Assembly: GCA_002440825.1 (NCBI GenBank)
Contig: DJVH01000005.1
Coordinates: forward strand, 1-7,526
DNA from: Bacteriovoracaceae bacterium UBA6261
GTDB lineage: Bacteria; Bdellovibrionota; Bacteriovoracia; Bacteriovoracales; Bacteriovoracaceae
Direction: 5' to 3'
DNA length: 7,526 nt
The position numbers and the translations under genes are program-made. The notes beneath the pieces were generated by a model. The model did not search any database, was not told the DNA's origin, and saw only the letters and a program-made list of their open reading frames with translations. Numbering within the stretch: the stretch's first letter is position 1; each line of letters begins with the position of its first letter. Below, piece after piece: positions 6,223 through 7,526 of the stretch.

Positions 6223-6243
6223 GCATAAGATGGGCCCTTATGC
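6223..6243. repeat. Perfect 7-bp inverted repeat before the ABC-F gene
   Basis: GCATAAG (6223-6229) and CTTATGC (6237-6243) are exact reverse complements separated by 7 bases that include most of a GGGCCC palindrome. The repeat ends 9 bases before the ABC-F ATG. It could be a protein-binding operator in the divergent gap or, in RNA, a leader hairpin just before the ribosome binding region. There is no T run, so it is not a terminator. Confidence 0.55.
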
Positions 6244-6252
6244 GAGAGTACA

Positions 6253-7526
6253 ATGATCCAGTCTAAAAATTTATCGAAACATTTCGGCGCGCAAGAGTTA
6301 TTTGAGAATGTCACTTTTCAAATCGGACCTCGTGAGAGAGTCGGGCTTGTGGGAAGAAACGGTACAGGTAAATCGACCCTTTTTAAGCTAATTCTCGGAG
6401 AGTTAGCGGCCGATTCTGGTGAAATCACTATTCCCAAAGGTTATAAACTCGGTGCGCTTGAGCAGCATATTCACTTCACGAAACCTACAGTACTCGAAGA
6501 ATGCACACAGGTTTTAAATCCTGAAGATTTCAATGAGCACGAAGCAGAGAAGATTTTGTTTGGTCTGGGCTTTTCTGATGAAGACTTGCAAAAGGACCCA
6601 AAGAGCTTTTCGGGTGGGTATCAAATCCGCATCAATTTGACGAAGGTTCTTCTCAAAAGACCTGATTTGCTTTTATTAGATGAGCCTACCAACTATCTCG
6701 ATATCGTGAGTATGCGTTGGCTGAAAAGTTTTCTTAAGAACTTTCCGGGCGAAATCATGTTGATCACCCACGATCGCGAATTCATGGACGATGTCGTGAC
6801 TCACACGATGGGTCTTCATCGTCGACAACTAAAAAAAATCAAAGGCGATACCGCAAAATTTTATGAACAGATTTTGCAGGATGAAGAAATTTACGAAAAA
6901 ACCAGAGAGAACCTGGATAAAAAACGCAAAGAAATGGAAGCCTTTGTTGAACGTTTTAAGGCCAAGGCTTCTAAAGCTGCCCAGGCTCAGTCTCGAATGA
7001 AGGCCCTGGAAAAAATGAGCTCCATGGACAAGCTTGGCAATATTGAAAACCTTGGATTCCGCTTTCGTTTTGTCGAATGTCCGGGAAAACAGATTGCCGA
7101 AGTTAAGCACCTGGCCTTCGCTTATGACAATCAACCTGAACATGCTCTCTTTCACAACTTGAGTTTCACTATAAATCGCGAAGACCGCATTGGGATCATT
7201 GGAAAAAACGGAAAAGGGAAGTCAACTCTTCTCAATGTTATCGGCGGCACGCTTGATCCTTTCGAAGGGAAAGTGAGTTTCCATCCCTCTGCACAGATTG
7301 GCCATTTCGGTCAGACTAACATCAATCGCCTCAATATGGACAATACGATTGCGGAGGAAATTCAATCGGCCAATGGCGATCTTGCAATTTCAAGTGTGCG
7401 CAATATTTGCGGAACGATGATGTTTGAAGGCGACCTTGCCAATAAGAAAATTAAAGTTCTCTCCGGAGGAGAACGCGCCCGTGTTCTATTGGGAAAAATT
7501 TTAGCAAAACCTGCCAATTTACTTTT
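6253..7526 (+). CDS. ABC-F family ATPase, N-terminal 424 residues (3' end outside window)
   Basis: ABC-F proteins carry two ABC ATPase domains without membrane segments and act on the ribosome, adjusting the peptidyl-tRNA site or giving antibiotic protection. The frame is open from ATG 6253 to the window end, which is why no stop is seen. Domain 1 has Walker A GRNGTGKST (34-42), signature SGGYQ (120-124), Walker B LLLLDEPTN with D143-E144, and the switch His173 in THDRE. A charged, helical inter-domain linker (about 197-275, rich in Lys/Glu, with KAKASKAAQAQSRMKALEK) matches the ribosome-contacting linker of the family. Domain 2 has Walker A GKNGKGKS (317-324) and signature LSGGERARV (403-411); the second Walker B is cut off. 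An in-frame TAA at 6226 and the lack of other starts support ATG 6253, though its ribosome binding site (GAGAG, 4 bases upstream) is weak. It is divergent from typA. The subtype (Uup, EttA, YheS, resistance factor) is not settled. Confidence 0.95.
   Translation, partial: MIQSKNLSKHFGAQELFENVTFQIGPRERVGLVGRNGTGKSTLFKLILGELAADSGEITIPKGYKLGALEQHIHFTKPTVLEECTQVLNPEDFNEHEAEKILFGLGFSDEDLQKDPKSFSGGYQIRINLTKVLLKRPDLLLLDEPTNYLDIVSMRWLKSFLKNFPGEIMLITHDREFMDDVVTHTMGLHRRQLKKIKGDTAKFYEQILQDEEIYEKTRENLDKKRKEMEAFVERFKAKASKAAQAQSRMKALEKMSSMDKLGNIENLGFRFRFVECPGKQIAEVKHLAFAYDNQPEHALFHNLSFTINREDRIGIIGKNGKGKSTLLNVIGGTLDPFEGKVSFHPSAQIGHFGQTNINRLNMDNTIAEEIQSANGDLAISSVRNICGTMMFEGDLANKKIKVLSGGERARVLLGKILAKPANLL

Noticed and set aside
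6829..7155. 108-codon minus-strand frame inside the ABC-F gene
   Set aside because: It is antisense to the Lys/Glu-rich linker, whose codons rarely give stops on the other strand. The ABC-F frame on the plus strand is unmistakable.
6253..7526. Possible truncation or pseudogene because no stop codon is found
   Set aside because: The frame is intact with all expected motifs in order and simply leaves the window before the second Walker B.

Overview
The window reads as ordinary chromosomal DNA of a moderately AT-rich Gram-negative bacterium. An exported periplasmic-type protein with an AxA-like signal peptide, standard AAGGA-type ribosome binding sites, and a MurG-type enzyme support this. The mix of genes and the style of the proteins would fit the Bdellovibrionota (Bacteriovorax/Peredibacter-like), but that placement is an inference from general resemblance and not from a marker gene. 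I see no insertion sequence, integrase, phage gene, CRISPR array, tRNA or rRNA.

Left part (1-2435, + strand). The 3' part of a DEAD-box RNA helicase (motifs III to VI, a DbpA-like RNA-binding domain and an RGG-type tail) ends in a strong intrinsic terminator at 1328-1359. A MurG-family glycosyltransferase follows only 14 bases later. A consensus TATAAT box lies before that terminator, so a murG transcript starting there would carry the terminator hairpin in its own leader.

Middle (2432-3540, - strand). A two-gene operon runs toward murG: an OmpR/PhoB-type response regulator, then a small protein of two CBS domains. The two coding regions overlap by one base (TAATG). The CBS gene and murG meet tail to tail and share the tetranucleotide TTAA as overlapping stop codons. 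No histidine kinase gene is present. A good sigma70-like promoter (TTGATA-16-TATACT) stands before the regulator.

Right-middle (3691-6146, - strand). typA/bipA, the ribosome-associated GTPase, is followed after 3 bases by a secreted chalcone-isomerase-like protein whose ribosome binding site is made from the last codons of typA. The unit ends at a clear terminator (3691-3733).

Right end (6253-7526, + strand). Divergent from typA across a 106-bp gap is the 5' part of an ABC-F family ATPase. It runs off the window just before its second Walker B motif. A 7-bp perfect inverted repeat sits 9 bases before its start codon.

Three of the genes (helicase, TypA, ABC-F) belong to families that act on RNA or ribosomes. 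I did not find a clearly new multi-gene system. The observations most worth a second look are the altered donor-site motifs of the MurG-like protein, the kinase-less regulator plus CBS pair, and the terminator-in-leader arrangement before murG.
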